In this document: positions 1-10,900 of the stretch, in pieces
Position numbering within the stretch: position 1 is the stretch's first letter
Layout of the letters: each line of letters opens with the position of its first letter
DNA from: Caenorhabditis elegans
Lineage: Eukaryota; Nematoda; Chromadorea; Rhabditida; Rhabditidae
Reading direction: 5' to 3'
NCBI RefSeq assembly: GCF_000002985.6
Contig: NC_003281.10
Span: forward strand, 2,542,001-2,606,000
Length of the DNA: 64,000 bases
The notes under the pieces: model-generated
What the model was told of the DNA's origin: nothing
What the model saw: the letters and a program-made list of their open reading frames with translations, nothing else
Database searches by the model: none
Position numbers and translations under genes: made by a program

Positions 1-677
1 TCCTGTCGGATCCTATTGCAATTCCGCTGCTCGTCGAGAAAGAGGAGAGCAAGGAGACTGTCAAGGCGAAGATTGAAAGTGTTCCAGCACCACGTGAAGC
101 TCCTCGTCCAGTGAAGCGGAAGCATTCTTCTGACACTGATGACTATGATCTTAACACAAAGAAGCCTATCCAGAGAACTGTTATCACTGATTATCAGAAA
201 GATACTCTGCGATTCGTGTTTGTTAATGAGCAGCATCCTTCCAACGAACTTTGCGAGCAGATATCTCTAAAACTGGATATGTCACTGAGAACCGTCCAAA
301 ACTGGTTCCACAATCACCGAACTAGGAGCAAAGCGAGAGAGAAGGAGGGAAAAGTGTACTCTGATGCTCTACCCAATGGAACAGCAGTCAAAAGTCTCAC
401 CTGGAAGGATGATCTTCAGAAGATGCTCGACGAAGCGCCGGCAATCACTAGCCAATGGGCTCCGGACTATCAAAATCGGGCGGGATCCGTAAAAAGCTCG
501 ACTTCGGCGGATTCTCCGACAAATAACAATTATAGCTCGCCGATTTTCAGTTTTGACAAAGCTTCGACTACTTCCACTGTGAAGAAACCGTCGTCAACTG
601 GAAAGTTGGATAATCTGGTGGCTCGGATGATCAGATTAGCCGAAGGACGAGAAGCGGCGGCGGCGAAAGCTTCCTAA
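1..677 (+). CDS. ceh-44: ceh-44 Cut-homeodomain terminal exon (5'-partial)
   Basis: This is the last exon of the transcription-factor form of a CUX/Cut locus. The frame is open from base 3 to the TAA at 675-677 and enters from the left edge, so there is no start here. A homeodomain lies at about 165-332. Its recognition helix reads VQNWFHNHRTRS, with the WFxNxR core and a histidine at the position typical of Cut/CUX proteins. A Ser/Thr-rich tail and a short conserved-looking end (LDNLVARMIRLAEG) follow. CUT DNA-binding repeats are expected upstream, outside the window. An AATAAA at about 1039-1044 could end this transcript. The CASP-type exons at 1753-4211 give the same gene a different C-terminus, as at vertebrate CUX1. 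The symbol is from recognition, without a database check. Confidence 0.85.
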   Translation, partial: LSDPIAIPLLVEKEESKETVKAKIESVPAPREAPRPVKRKHSSDTDDYDLNTKKPIQRTVITDYQKDTLRFVFVNEQHPSNELCEQISLKLDMSLRTVQNWFHNHRTRSKAREKEGKVYSDALPNGTAVKSLTWKDDLQKMLDEAPAITSQWAPDYQNRAGSVKSSTSADSPTNNNYSSPIFSFDKASTTSTVKKPSSTGKLDNLVARMIRLAEGREAAAAKAS

Positions 678-1752
678 ACAGGCCTTGCCTACACGCCTGT
701 AGGCATCGTTGTGCCTGAAACCCCCAAAAGTGGCTGGTTCCACGTATTCTAACCAAGTTGTTCAATTACTTATTCAATCAATTATATGTATTTTTTTTAG
801 TTCTTTTCCCTTCATAAAATGTCTGCCTAGACTGCCTGCCTAGGCACGTAGGCAGGCAGGCAGCTACCTAAATTTCCCGATCTCCTTTTGCAGCTTTCAC
901 TTTTCCCCCCTCTTATAACCATTCCATTCTCTAATCATTGACCGGTAAATCCCGCTTGTTCTCCAGAAAAAAAATGATTCTCAAATTATTATTATTCAAT
1001 TGATCTCTCTCTTCTTATTTGCAATGTTGTCATTTTTCAATAAATTTTTAAATTTACAGAAAAAAAAATTGAATTTTCGGGGGAAATTTCAGAAATTTGG
1101 CTGAAAAATCACAAAATGAACTACAAAGGGCGGATGAGAGCCAAGAAAGGGGCGGAGCCAAAAAAGGGGACATATAAGGATACGCCCCTTTTGTAGGTGT
1201 GGCTGATGACGAAGAGTTTAAGATTTCGTAGATCCGGAAACTCCAAAATTTTCTTGGCAAAAAATCTCTCGGAACTGAGTGAGCCAAGGAAGGGGCGGAG
1301 CCAAATAGCTTAAGCAGAAACGCCCCCTTTTTTTAGTGCCGCTGGCGATGACGATCTTGTGATCTCATAAATTCCCGTGTCGCTTTGTTTCTCCTCCGAA
1401 AAACAACTCGTAAACTGTGAGAGCCGAGAAAGGGGCGTGGCGTCGAAGCGGCAACCTCTGCCACTAAATGGGCGGGGCTTATCTGAGAACGCCCACGCTG
1501 TGGGCGTGGTTTCTCATGGTCTGGGTCTCAGCGATATTTTACTCTCAAAAATGACGAGCTTCGAATTGGTTATTCCGACAAACCCTCCTGGTAGAGCTAC
1601 GAGAGCCAAGAAGAAGGGCGGGGCCTATACGAAAACGCCCACCTTGTTGGCGTCGCTGATTTTGAAGAATTTGCGATTTCGTAGATCCAGGGACTCCAAA
1701 TTTTCCTCGAAAATTTTACTTTTTCGTCAAAAAAGGTTATCATAAATTTCAG
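678..1752 (+). repeat. 3' UTR, then degenerate tandem repeat of about 150 bp
   Basis: After the homeodomain stop comes a short stretch with GGCAGGCAGG-type repeats at about 835-870, then a likely polyadenylation region near 1040. From about 1080 to 1740 a unit recurs about four times. Each copy starts with a GAGCCAAGAAAGGGGCGGAGCC-like block (near 1138, 1283, 1420 and 1599), continues to an ACGCCCC motif, and has a 'gatttcgtagatcc' segment between. It lies in the intron before the CASP exons. The open frame at 1377-1745 falls in this repeat and I do not treat it as a gene. Confidence 0.7.
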
Positions 1753-4211
1753 GACGAAATGAGGAGCAAGAAGCCGAATTGACAGTGCTCAAAGAGAAAT
1801 CCGAGAGAAATGATCGACTGATTGCTCAACTTGAAGCCGATTTGGCCAGTGCTGTGCAGGATATTGGGGTAACGTTTGAGAATGTTTAAAAAATATGGAT
1901 TTTCAGGTCATCTCTTTGAGAAAAAACAGATTTTTCTATTTTTTTAACAAAAAAATCGTTAAAATTATTCGATTATTCGATTTTTATAATATTACGGGAA
2001 CAGAAAATTCATAGAATACGTATTGCAAAACATTTTTGACGCACAAAATAATAACGAAAACTACAGTAATCCTTTAAATGACTACTGTAGCGCTTTGTGT
2101 CGATTTACGAGCTCGATTAAAAAAATTATTTAACGATCGAATAATAAAATTAAGCTAAAAATGAGATAATAATACGAAGAAACGAAGGAAAATAGAATAT
2201 CAATGTTACTATTCGAGCCCGTAAACCGACGCAAGTGCTACAGTAGTCACTTAATGGATTACTGTAGTTTTCGCTACGAGATATTTTGCGCGTCAAATAT
2301 ATTGTCCAGTACGCATTCTCAGAATATTGTTTTCCCGTAATACTAACCAAATTGTTTCTAGATCCCCGAACGAATGGGTACCAACGAAATGCTGAAAGAT
2401 GCTCCAGCACCTACAATCTCTGATGCTTCACTTGTTCCAATCCTTACATCACAACGAAATAGACTCCACGAAAGAGTGACGTCACTGGAAGAAGCCATTT
2501 CACTGGAAAAGACGAAACAACTTTCAGTGCAGAATGAGATTGAAAGAGTTCGAGAGGAGAATATTCGATTGTGTGAGCGGATTCGATTTCTGCAGTCTCC
2601 TGGTGGTCAGCAGCAGGCAAATGTTGAAGCCGGGCTGGGGAATGAGTAAGTTTTTTTTGTCCCATGTCGATTTGATCTACAAGATTTGCGGAAATTTAGA
2701 CGTATTATGATGACGTCACAGTTTTCTACGCGAAAACTCCCCGCATTTTTTGTAGATCAAACCGTTATGGGACAGCTTGACACCACATGAATATATTCAT
2801 AGTATTTTAAAAATTGGAAATAATGCCCTTCAAGTTTCAGAAACGGAAATCGAAACAAGAAGGTCTCACTTCATGACAAAACTACTCTAAATATGGTGAG
2901 TTTTCTGAAAAACGGTTTTTTTACCAAAAATGTTTTGTTTTTCACAAAAACCCGAACCGATATATCGAAAAATTCTTATTAACCTATGTTTGAAGCCGAA
3001 AATTTTCAAAAAAAAAAGGTAGTTTTCACTTTTTTTGTTGCATTTTTTTCTACTCCTATTTTTTAATAAGGAAAAAATTTCCATCTCGCTATATTTTTAC
3101 ATCAAAAAATCTGTCATTTTTGGATTTTCTGAAAAAAAAAAACCAAACAATTGTGAAAATTGTTCGAAATTTTTTTTTTGACATCCAATAGAGTTTCAAA
3201 GCATTTTTTTATAGAAAAATATTTGAAAAATTCAAAAATTTTAGTGCAAAATCGAAAAATTGTGAAGAACTCGGAAATTTTATAGAAATTACCAACTAAA
3301 GTTCAAATTTTAGGTAGAATCTGTAAATTCCCAAAAATTCTGCATTTTCAGGGTCGCGCGATTCTTGCGACTCCAAAAAGTCGTACTGTATTCTTCTCGT
3401 ATCTCCTGATTCTTCATGCTCTCATCATGCTTGTAAGTCCCTTTTTTTATAATTTTTCCCAAATTTTCATATCAAAAAAATGACAAACTAAATTTTCAAA
3501 AAAGCAACCAAGAAATTCCAAAAATTTCAAAATTTTAGTGCGAAATTCAATTTTCAAATTTTAAAAGTTAAAAAATTTCAATTTTGGTTTTTTTTTTGTC
3601 GATTTCAGAGTGATTTTTTTCAAAATTATTAGACGTTATTCCCTAATTCTGAACGGCAAAATTTTTGTCGACAAATTCGGCAATTTGCCGTTTTGCCGGA
3701 AATTTTCAATTCCGGCAATTTGCCGATTTGCTGGAAATGTTCAATTGCGGCAAATTGCCGATTTGCCGGAAAGTTTCAATTCCGGCAATTTGCTGAATTG
3801 CCGGAAATTTTTAATCCCGGCAATTTGCCGATTTGCCGGAAATTTTCATTTCTGGCAATTTGCCGATTTGCCGGAAGTTTTCAGTTCCGGGAATTTTCCG
3901 ATTTGCCGATTTGCCGGAAATTTCCAATTCCGGCGAATTGCCGATTTGCCGAAAATTTCAATTCCGAAAATTTGCCGATTTGCCGGAAATGTTCAATTCC
4001 GACAATTTTCCGATTTACCGGAAATTTTCAATTCTGGCAATTTGCCGGTTTGCCGGAAAAGTTTAATTCTGGCAATTTGCTGATTTGCCGGAAAAAATTC
4101 AATTTTCAGGTTCTCTACAAATTCGCATTTGATCAATCGGTTGTTCGAGATGCTGAAACCGAATGTGAATATAAATTCCATCAACATATGCTGGACAATC
4201 ATAAGCAATAA
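1753..4211 (+). CDS. ceh-44: CASP-type alternative 3' exons of the ceh-44/CUX locus (5'-partial)
   Basis: Five exons encode the C-terminal half of a CASP protein: 1753-1868, 2362-2645, 2841-2895, 3352-3432 and 4110-4211 (TAA). Phases agree across all junctions, and donors and acceptors are consensus. The first two exons are acidic coiled coil, including a TSQRNRLHERV motif typical of CASP. The fourth holds one hydrophobic transmembrane segment (VFFSYLLILHALIML) and the fifth a short C-terminal tail ending HKQ. CASP proteins are tail-anchored Golgi proteins of the golgin type that share 5' exons with CUX. The homeodomain exon is therefore skipped to make this product. The upstream exons are outside the window. 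AATAAA at 4389-4394 is a plausible poly(A) signal. Confidence 0.87.
1989..2344. mobile_element. palindromic MITE in a CASP-exon intron
   Basis: The ends are inverted copies of each other: the left begins ATTACGGGAACA and the right ends TTTTCCCGTAAT. Inside, both arms carry 'cgaaaactacagtaat', 'gactactgtag' and a 'tgacgc(g)caaaata' block in opposite orientation. A second copy of the same family is at 23512-23850. It is non-autonomous: I see no transposase frame. Confidence 0.75.
2655..2800. repeat. palindromic repeat ('gatctacaaaaaatgcggg' family)
   Basis: An inverted repeat is built from 'gtcccat...tttgatctacaa...tgcggga' and its complement 'cccgcattttttgtagatcaaacc...tgggac', ending in 'tgacaccac'. 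It sits between two CASP exons. The same family recurs at 35455-35810 and inside a G-alpha intron at 46105-46235. Confidence 0.7.
3676..4105 (+). repeat. minisatellite, about 35 bp unit (CCGGCAATTTGCCGATTTGCCGG)
   Basis: About a dozen degenerate copies of a unit built on CCGGCAATTTGCCGATTTGCCGGAAATTTTCAATT fill the last intron of the CASP isoform, right up to the terminal exon. Each unit is itself part-palindromic (CCGGCAA/TTGCCGG). The unit lacks stops in several frames, which creates three overlapping spurious open frames. Other arrays of this family are at 19905-20125, 24597-25378 and 39317-39605. Confidence 0.9.
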
Positions 4212-4388
4212 TTTTTTGGATTTGAATTTTTTTTATTTGTTTCTCCTTTCCCTTCTGAAAATCTCATTTCTCTCTGTAATAGTTTAACTGGGTATACATA
4301 TAATAGTGTCGTTGCATGTCTTTGGGTTTAACCGGTATTTAATTTTTTATGTATAAAACAAAGGGTCTTGTATGGATTTTATTGTGAA

Positions 4389-4394
4389 AATAAA
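4389..4394 (+). terminator. candidate polyadenylation signal, CASP isoform
   Basis: An AATAAA hexamer lies about 180 nt after the CASP stop codon. Confidence 0.5.
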
Positions 4395-7300
4395 AAATCG
4401 AATGAAAATGAAAACCCGACATGTTTTTTAAACAATTTTTAAATGCGTTAGCAATGGTAAAGCTAGAAAAAGCCGCTGATTGGTTGGACACGCCTACCTT
4501 TTTAAATTGACCAATAGCGAAGCGAGGAACTTTTTTGCGCACTGGACTAACTTTGAAACTTCTGAAACTTTCTAGAACTTTCTGGATACTTTCTTATTTT
4601 TTTTAGAAAAGGGCTTCGATGTGCACAAAAGTGGTCATCACCATGGACGAACACAAAAACGAGAATAATGAGCTCCGTTTGGTGCAAAATGACATGGAGA
4701 TTCTGGAAAAATGGTCATCGTCATGGAGCTCCGATGCGATCAAAATGCTTCCTTTTATCTGACGAATATTGATAAGAAGATGAAAAGTTTGAAAATCCAT
4801 CTGTGTTTCACATTCAAAATGAAGTGTTATTTGTTAATGCTTAAAATGGTTTCAAATGACTGTTCTGACTTTATTTCGAAAATTTGAAAAAAAAATTAGA
4901 AAAATCAGGAATGCCGAAAGAAGGAAAATCTTGTATATCTGAAGACATTGTATGATTTCAAACTTTCCGTAAAAAATGAAAATTTCTGCTTTAATAAATC
5001 TCAAGAGAAGGGCGAAGCGAATTGAAAAAAATTCCTGCAAACCTTAAAATATTTAATGAAAATTTTCGGAATTTGCGTCTCTGGTAATTAAAATTTACAA
5101 ATTTACCATTTCAGGTTCTCTACAAATTCGCTCATTTTTAAATACTTTTAATCGCTTTTCCCCAAAAAATTACTTATAATAATTTCGTTGCATGTGTTTG
5201 GGCTTAACCGGTATATGATTTTTATGTGTGTCTGGAATTGCTGTAAAAATGAAAACTCAATAATTGAAATGTGCATTTTTTGAACCCTTTCCCGCCGGTA
5301 TATCCATTTTCTTGTTTGTATGCTCTTTCTCTCTTGAGGTGTCAATTGAGCTATGGCTATTCGTGTTCAAACAAGGATTTTTTGGAAGAAAAAAAAATAC
5401 GAGATGAAGCTGAAGACTAAAAATATATATTGGAAATTGGAAATGAATAAAAAATTAGATGACTTATAGGTTATGCATAGAACTTGGAACTGCTCTTTTT
5501 TTTAGAACATTGCTCCTCGTTTTGGGAAATTTTTGTGAAAAAAAAACACTTATTTTTCCGTTTTAGCATCTTTTTAAAGTTTGAAATTTGAAATTCTAAT
5601 TTTTAAAAATTTTCGATTTTTTTTTAAATCAAACAAATTTTTACTGAAAAATACACCAAAATGTAGTACTTTTATTGTGGCAAGGAAAATAAATTTGATG
5701 GCCGAATTTTTTCACGGCCATGTGCTAAAATTAGCCAATCTTTTTTGATAAATTCACAGTTTTCAATAATATTGGCGCGAATTTCAAATTTTTTGAAAAA
5801 ATTAATTGGTTTAAAAAAATTTTGATTTGAAATTTGAAAAATAAATTTTCGAAAAAGTTTGTCGGGAAATTCAAATTTAAAATGTTTGCTATGAATATCA
5901 AATGTATATTTTCCAATTTAAAACATTCAATTTCAAATTTTAATTCTGGCGCGAACTAAAAATTTCAAAATTTTTCAGATACAAAATATCGGTGGCCGAA
6001 TATTTTCTCATTCGCGGCCACGTACCAAAAAATGTGAAAAAAAAATCTCCAAATAAATTTGTATGTGAATCGCCAAAAAAAAATTTCGACGCAGATCTCT
6101 AAAAATATTGAAATTTTTCAAATAAATTTGGTGCGAACTTTAAGAATATTGATTTTTAAAAAACCTTTGAAAAAACATTTTGGCGCGAAATTCCAATTTA
6201 AAATTTTCAAAATTTCCAAAAAATTATACAATAATGTAGTCATAGTTTCCCAATTTCCATGAATCTTTTTTTTTCCCAAAAAAAAAAGAAAAAGTTACAA
6301 ATAGTTAAACCCTTAACAAACTTTACAACTAGTCATCATCAACACTCATCAACATTCCTATGTTAACCTTTTCCCTGACTGAAGAAAAAAAAATTCTTTT
6401 CCCTTAAAATTTCAACAAACACATCTTTCTCTATGCTTTTTCCATACAATTCTCATATTTGCCGACACGCCTGTTGGCATCGCTTGCGCAGCTCGCGGAG
6501 CAGCTTCAGGAGCAAACAGTCTCACACATTGGGAAGAGGAAAAGCAGACGAAGAAGAAGAAAAGAAGTCGAGATTTTAACATTTTTGTGTGTGTGTGTTT
6601 TTATAAGTGTCTCTATCTATTTTCCCACCATTCTTGAACCATGTGTCAATTTTTTTTAACGCAACATTTTAAGCTCATTTTTCGAACTTTTACAAGAAAT
6701 GTATCTTATTTGAAAAAAAAAACATTTAAGTAGATAGACAGACCCCTATGAAAATTCATATCATTTTGAACTAGAAAAAATGTTGCTCCCGGGAGCAAAT
6801 TTTTTTTAAGACCATTTTTTTCGATAAATTTTTTTTTCGCACTCTATATGTTTTTTCCAAGTCTAATTAATTTTTACAATTATATTTTCACCTCAATTTT
6901 GTTTCTTTTTTTTGAAAAAAAAATCGGAATTTTTTGAAATGCGAAAAATTTTCAAAAATTTTTTTTTGAAATTTTTTTTTCTGTAACTTTGATATTACCT
7001 GAATTTGCCATTTTAACTATTTTTAAAAATTTTTCAGTGCTATAACAGTGCTTTAAATTTACAGAGACTTTCACTTTTCCGAAAGTTTTAGAAAAAAAAA
7101 CAATTTTTGACTGAAGATTTTTTTGAGAACTTCTGAATTTTTTTAAATTTCAGATCGGCTTTTTCGTGATAATATTTTTTCTAATATATTTTTTCAAATT
7201 TCAAAAACATTTATTGCTACGAATTAAAGTTGATTATATCATAACTTTTAAAATTGTTTTCACCTTTCTGCATTTATTTTAGTTATAAGTTTTTTTCCGT

Positions 7301-7931
7301 TAAAGATGTTAAAAAATTGTCAACTAACAAAATATTTACTTAATATTTTTGAACAATTTGTTAGTTTGACACTTTTTAATATCACTTATGGTTCACAAAA
7401 TATGCACGTTTTTAAAAAAAGTGCAAAGGCCTGACTTTATATGTTAAAACATGCATAACTTTTTAACTATAAGTGATATCAAAAAGTTGTCAACTAACAA
7501 TGTGTTTGAAAATATTTTTTAAACATTTTAATAGTTGACAACTTTTTGATATCTCACACATGAACAAAGTTATAAGCAATTGAAAGTTAGTGCAAAAGCC
7601 TGAAATCTGAACACGATCAAATCTGTGAAAAAGAGAGGGACAGGTGTTATAAAACACTGAACAACTCAAAAACTATTTGAAAAGGAAAATTTAAATTAAT
7701 AATTCTAATTACAGCATTTTTTTTTAACTTTAAGAACAAAACAATTTTGATTTGAAAAAAAAAGAAAAAAACTTGGAACGTTCAGCCAAATTCCGAGCGT
7801 CATTGCATAAAAATTTAGCAAATATTTATTGAAAAATCCAAAATTTAAGTTTTTAAACAATATTTTGCTCTACTTTTCTTGTTTTTTTTTCCAAAAACTC
7901 TTCCAAAAAAAAAAGCAAATTTTCAGCCGCA
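4395..7931. other. intergenic region, ceh-44 to feh-1
   Basis: Mostly low-complexity A/T runs with no convincing gene. It contains a partial inverted repeat at about 4610-4760 around 'gtggtcatcaccatggac', and the CASP exon relic at 5105-5245. It also holds degenerate direct and inverted copies at 5700-6250 ('tggcgcgaa', 'ggccgaat...cacggcca'), and an inverted-repeat cluster around 7300-7570 built on 'atcaaaaagttgtcaactaacaa'. The frame at 6459-6659 has no gene-like support. Confidence 0.5.
5105..5245 (+). pseudogene. relic copy of the CASP terminal exon and 3' UTR
   Basis: 'atttcaggttctctacaaattcgc' at about 5109-5131 matches the acceptor and first codons of the CASP terminal exon (4103-4125). 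After a deletion, 'cgttgcatgtgtttgggcttaaccggtat' (about 5184-5213) matches that exon's 3' UTR (about 4311-4339). It is a decayed duplicate lying about 1 kb downstream in the same orientation. The frame stops soon after the splice site, so it is not functional coding sequence. Confidence 0.75.
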
Positions 7932-10900
7932 ATGAGGGAAGGAACTCCGCGCGTCAGAATTGAAGTGAATAAGGGGTAAGTGAGTGCTCTTGACACCTCC
8001 CAGCCTCCATTTAATCCGTCCAGTTTCTTTTCTTTTTTGCACAGTTTTTGCTCATTCCTTTTATTGCAGCAGCAATCGACCCAGTCAATTTGTTTCCGAG
8101 TCAGAAGAGCAACGGCTGCAGCGAGTACAGAGTCGAGATTCTGATACGGCTACTATGAATTTTGTAACCGATGATCGAATGATGGTTAGTTTGAATTTTT
8201 TGATTTTTGCCTGCCTGCCTGCCTGCCTGCCTGACTACCTGCCTGATAGGTCGCCTTGCAGGCAGGCCGGTAGGCAGGTTCTCAGGGCCCGAATGCTGGC
8301 GTTTATTCTACCTATTGAATTTGAGTTTATTTAACTTAAAAAGAGAAATGATATTAATAAATTAGAAATTCTTTTTGAAATTTGAAGAACAAAAGTGTAC
8401 TTTGCTAGTAGGTCGCCTTGTAGGCAGGTTTCTACGAATACCTGCATATTTTTTTCAAGCCTACAAGCATGCCTACGTGCCTGCCTTTTAGGAAAAAGCA
8501 TGAGGCAGGCGTAGGCCGTGTTGAAGGCATGCTTACTGTACCTTCCGATTCAAAAATATACCGGAAACCCAGTTTTCTGATTGCTTATCACATTATCATA
8601 ATAATAATAATCCCATTTTCAAACAACGTGCTCAAAAATTTCCTGTTTCCTCCTGTCGAAAAAAGAAAAAAAACAATAAAACACAATTTTGTAGGAGCAC
8701 CCTTTTCTCAAGAGTGGACATTGTGTTGAAATTGGATATCCGTTTTTCTTTTTTTCAATAAGTGCATATTCTTGTTCCCAACACTGTTCGTGACTCTTTT
8801 TTCTTCAAATTTTTGCATAAAAACATTTTTCGGATCGTTGTTCCGGAGTTCTTAGAGATCTTTCTTTTTTCGGCTCAGTAGACTTTGAAGCCCCGTATCT
8901 CTGAAAGTTTAAGTGCTAGAAAAAAGTTACAAACTCTAAAAATATTGAAAAAATGTGATAAATATTTTTGTGGTTGACAAATTTTTGATAACTTTAAACA
9001 GAGCTGAGATATGAGCCCTTAAAGTTAAACTTAAATATTTCCTCTGATACATTTCCCAATATTTATATCTCTACGGGACACCAATATTTGCTCAACTGCT
9101 CAAAATACAAAACACATTTTTTTGGCAAAAGAGAGTGCATAGTAAGCCAAAACAGAGCACAAAAAGATCATAAAACTTTTTTTTGGAATTTTGGCATAAC
9201 TCAACTTGGACAAGGCAAAATGTAAAATGACCGCGAAAAAAGTTGATGGCCTAGTTTTTTGAGTTTCCACGGCCACGTAGCAAAGGGCCACACTTGACTG
9301 AGTGGTCACAAAAATTTCGTTTTTTAATTGGGCGGAATGGGCGGAGTGTCGTTGTTTGTGCGACCTCTGACAAACCCCAATAAAAAATTTTTTAAAGAAA
9401 ACTTTTTCTTCCCGCCGAGCACATCAGAGTACTCGAAAAGATCCAGTTATATGTACGTTCTAGTACTACTTAGTAAACGAAAACTTTCTCAACTCTTTCT
9501 CTCAGAGAGAGAGATCTTGGGAAAGAAGAGATTTATGTGCACAAAGAGCATTTTGGTGGGGGCATCCACTTCACTTTTGCCCTCCCCATATCCTCGGGGC
9601 CCCCCATTTCTACCGCATTCATTTATTCCACTATTTGGCGGCTCAGGGCTGCTGGCATATACAAAAAGATTTCATCTCACCAGCCTCTCACCTCTTTTTT
9701 TTTTTGGAAGAAGACGTTGTCGGGGTCTTACACGAAAATCAGTCCCCATGAGAATTTACCCCCGGCGCCTCTTTGTTAAGACGGCTTCCATATTGGTATT
9801 AGTGTGTGGCCGTGAGATATTGATGGCTGGGAAACTCCTCACGACCGTGGCCTAGTTTGCTTTTTCTAGACCACGGAACCTTTTTTCCGAATTTTTTAGA
9901 TTTTTCAGAAATTTTAAGGCTCGTTAACAAATTTCTCTAAAGGTTTTTTCCGAAATTTTCATTTATTTTTCTACATTTTTCGATTTTTTTCTAAAAATGT
10001 TTAATGTTTTTCCCGAAAACTTCCGATTTTTTTTGGAAAATTTTTTAGATTTTTTAACGAACTTTATTTTCGAAATTTTTAATGTTTCTTCTTGAAAAAT
10101 TGATTTTTCTTCCACACCGCCTAATTGCAATATTAAGGGTATTAGTGACGTCATTATTTTTCTAAGCCAACTGTGACGTCGTTGTGTCGAAGGGGTTTCT
10201 AGGCCATCTGTGACGTCACTGATTTTTCAAAATAGTGCCTCACTAGTTTCTAGGCCACGAGTGGCGTAATTTCTCTTCCACATTGTCTTAGCAAACCTTC
10301 TAGGCCACGTGTGACGGCATTTCTTCCCCACTCATGACCGTTAAATTTTCTATGCCACCTATGACGTCATTTCTCTTCCACCAAATGATTTTTTGTGTTC
10401 CCTCCAAAGCAAAACCTCATAAAAAGTGGTTAGTCACCAAAAAAGAAAAGCGCAGGAAAACTTTCGACCGCTAGCCAATAGAAGAAACCAATTTCATTCG
10501 CCTTTTTTTTTGCTCGTTTCATTCGATCTTCATCTCTCTCTTTTTCTTTCCTCGCCTAACTTTGTTTTTTTTCTTCCATTTTCTTGCAAATTGAATTTAC
10601 ATGTATGTATGTGTACGAGATTATCGCCTAATATATGTTTTTCTCTCCTCTGAAGCTCCTCTCTTTTGTCCGCTTCTTCGTAATTTGCTAATCCTTTGGC
10701 TGGAAATAGAACAGCTGAAAATAGGATTTTTCCGAAAAAATTCGAATTTTTGTTCAAAAAACTTATGTTATTTCTTCTAAACGTCTAAAAATCCGATCTT
10801 TTTAACAAAAAATAGCCCAAAACCCCAAAAAACCGGAAAACAACGACGCTCCGATATTCCGCTTAACCACCACCACGTGTTGTTTAGAATTTCGATAGTT

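Noticed and set aside
3610..4211. Overlapping long + frames of 77-172 codons (peptides like [13 protein letters not shown])
   Set aside because: They follow the 35-bp minisatellite in an intron; only the last 102 nt, in one frame, are the true CASP exon.
9328..9855. 175-codon frame in the feh-1 intron
   Set aside because: No domain, no splice partners and unusual composition; more likely regulatory sequence.
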